Below are positions 63,341 through 64,000 of a DNA stretch of 64,000 nucleotides, piece after piece. The position numbers and the translations under genes were made by a program. Origin of the DNA: Brienomyrus brachyistius (lineage: Eukaryota; Chordata; Actinopteri; Osteoglossiformes; Mormyridae); NCBI RefSeq assembly GCF_023856365.1, contig NC_064552.1:9831660-9895659 (forward strand), written 5' to 3'. How positions within the stretch are numbered: position 1 is the stretch's first letter; each line of letters opens with the position of its first letter. The notes under the pieces were generated by a model. It saw nothing but the letters and a program-made list of their open reading frames with translations. It searched no databases and was not told where the DNA came from.

Positions 63341-64000
63341 GGTCAATTCAATTTGATTCAGGTCCAGGGGCCTCCAGTAAAAAGGGGCCACAACCTACTT
63401 TGGGTAATACCTTCACCTCCTGTCCCACTCCCCCATGGTTGACAAGTACACTATCATAGAAAACAGCAGGGCTCTGTACATAGCTAAAACAATAACACTG
63501 GTGCCCCCCCCCCCAGAAATTCTCGATAAAGTGTAGGCTGCTAGAATTGTCCCGGATAACTAACGCATCTTGGCCATTTACCGTACATTTGAATTTCACC
63601 ATATCTTTCAGATGAAAACAAGCGAGTTGATTGAAACCGGTAAACGAGTACTGGGATGATTCATTTACACCACAATAGACATTTTTGTCAGAGCGAAATC
63701 AAGACGTTTTTCCAACAAGTGATCGGGAGGCTGAAACCAATCGGGGAAACAGAGCCACGTAAAAAGCTGATGAACTCAGCAGCCTGAGTGTAAGTTGATG
63801 ATGGGATGGGCTCCTTTAACTGGTGTCTGATTGATTCTGTATAGGCCTTTGGCAGGCTATGTCATGGTGGGGGGGGGGGGGGATTCTGATTTCCAAGGTC
63901 GTGAAATCTTTCCAAATACGGTTTTGTTGTTTCCATCACTTAATGTGAAGTTCGGCCTGATAGTAAAGGAGAGAAGAGAGGGAGGCTGGTGTAACCCTCA

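Larger units (their letters stand above)
58430..64000. other. Intergenic region downstream of KIF20B
   Basis: No exon with a recognisable protein family or a consistent splice pattern is found. The region has a TIR element, a SINE and dispersed repeat copies, listed separately, plus AT-rich sequence. A 154-residue ORF at 61510-61974 has no recognised domain and runs into a T tract. Confidence 0.55.

Overview
The window looks like a stretch of a ray-finned (teleost-type) fish chromosome. The genes are vertebrate genes with many phased GT/AG introns. The repeats are typical of fish: dispersed elements ending in (ATGG)n, tRNA-headed SINEs, short hairpin DNA transposons, and (CA)n and homopolymer tracts. 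Bacterial-style features such as operons, Shine-Dalgarno sites and CRISPR arrays are absent. No species is assigned.

Four protein-coding genes can be reconstructed at exon level. (1) PCGF5 (minus strand, coding exons from 13919 down to 1781) is a Polycomb RING finger protein; its last coding exon lies off the left edge. A CpG-rich promoter sits near 14.8-15.8 kb. (2) ANKRD1 (plus strand, 31492-34309, 9 coding exons, 300 aa) is the muscle ankyrin repeat protein CARP, with a TATA box at 31409. (3) RPP30 (minus strand, 38789 down to 35246, 11 coding exons, 268 aa) is a protein subunit of RNase P/MRP. (4) KIF20B (plus strand, 39443-57636, 33 coding exons plus an upstream non-coding exon, 1795 aa) is a mitotic kinesin-6. 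All RPP30, KIF20B and ANKRD1 exons join without a frame break and give total lengths close to the human proteins from general knowledge (268, about 1820 and 319 aa).

Layout: PCGF5 (0-15.8 kb, minus); a repeat-rich intergenic stretch of about 15.6 kb (15.8-31.4 kb); ANKRD1 (plus) converging on RPP30 (minus); RPP30 head to head with KIF20B across a gap of about 250 bp that must hold a shared promoter; then repeat-rich intergenic DNA from 57.6 kb to the end. The gene content matches human 10q23 (PCGF5, ANKRD1, RPP30, KIF20B), so this is a conserved synteny block. The genes do not form a common pathway: PCGF5 acts in PRC1 chromatin repression, ANKRD1 in the sarcomere and nucleus of muscle, RPP30 in tRNA and rRNA processing, and KIF20B in cytokinesis.

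No undescribed biological system is evident. The most useful observations are two GC-AG introns, an unusual AG-free stretch in front of the PCGF5 start codon, an 18-bp-TIR transposon carrying a SANT/Myb-like ORF inside KIF20B intron 25, an L1-type ORF1 fragment beside it, a tandem array of ACGTCA motifs in the intergenic region, a poly-Asp run in KIF20B, and the compact divergent and convergent arrangement around RPP30.
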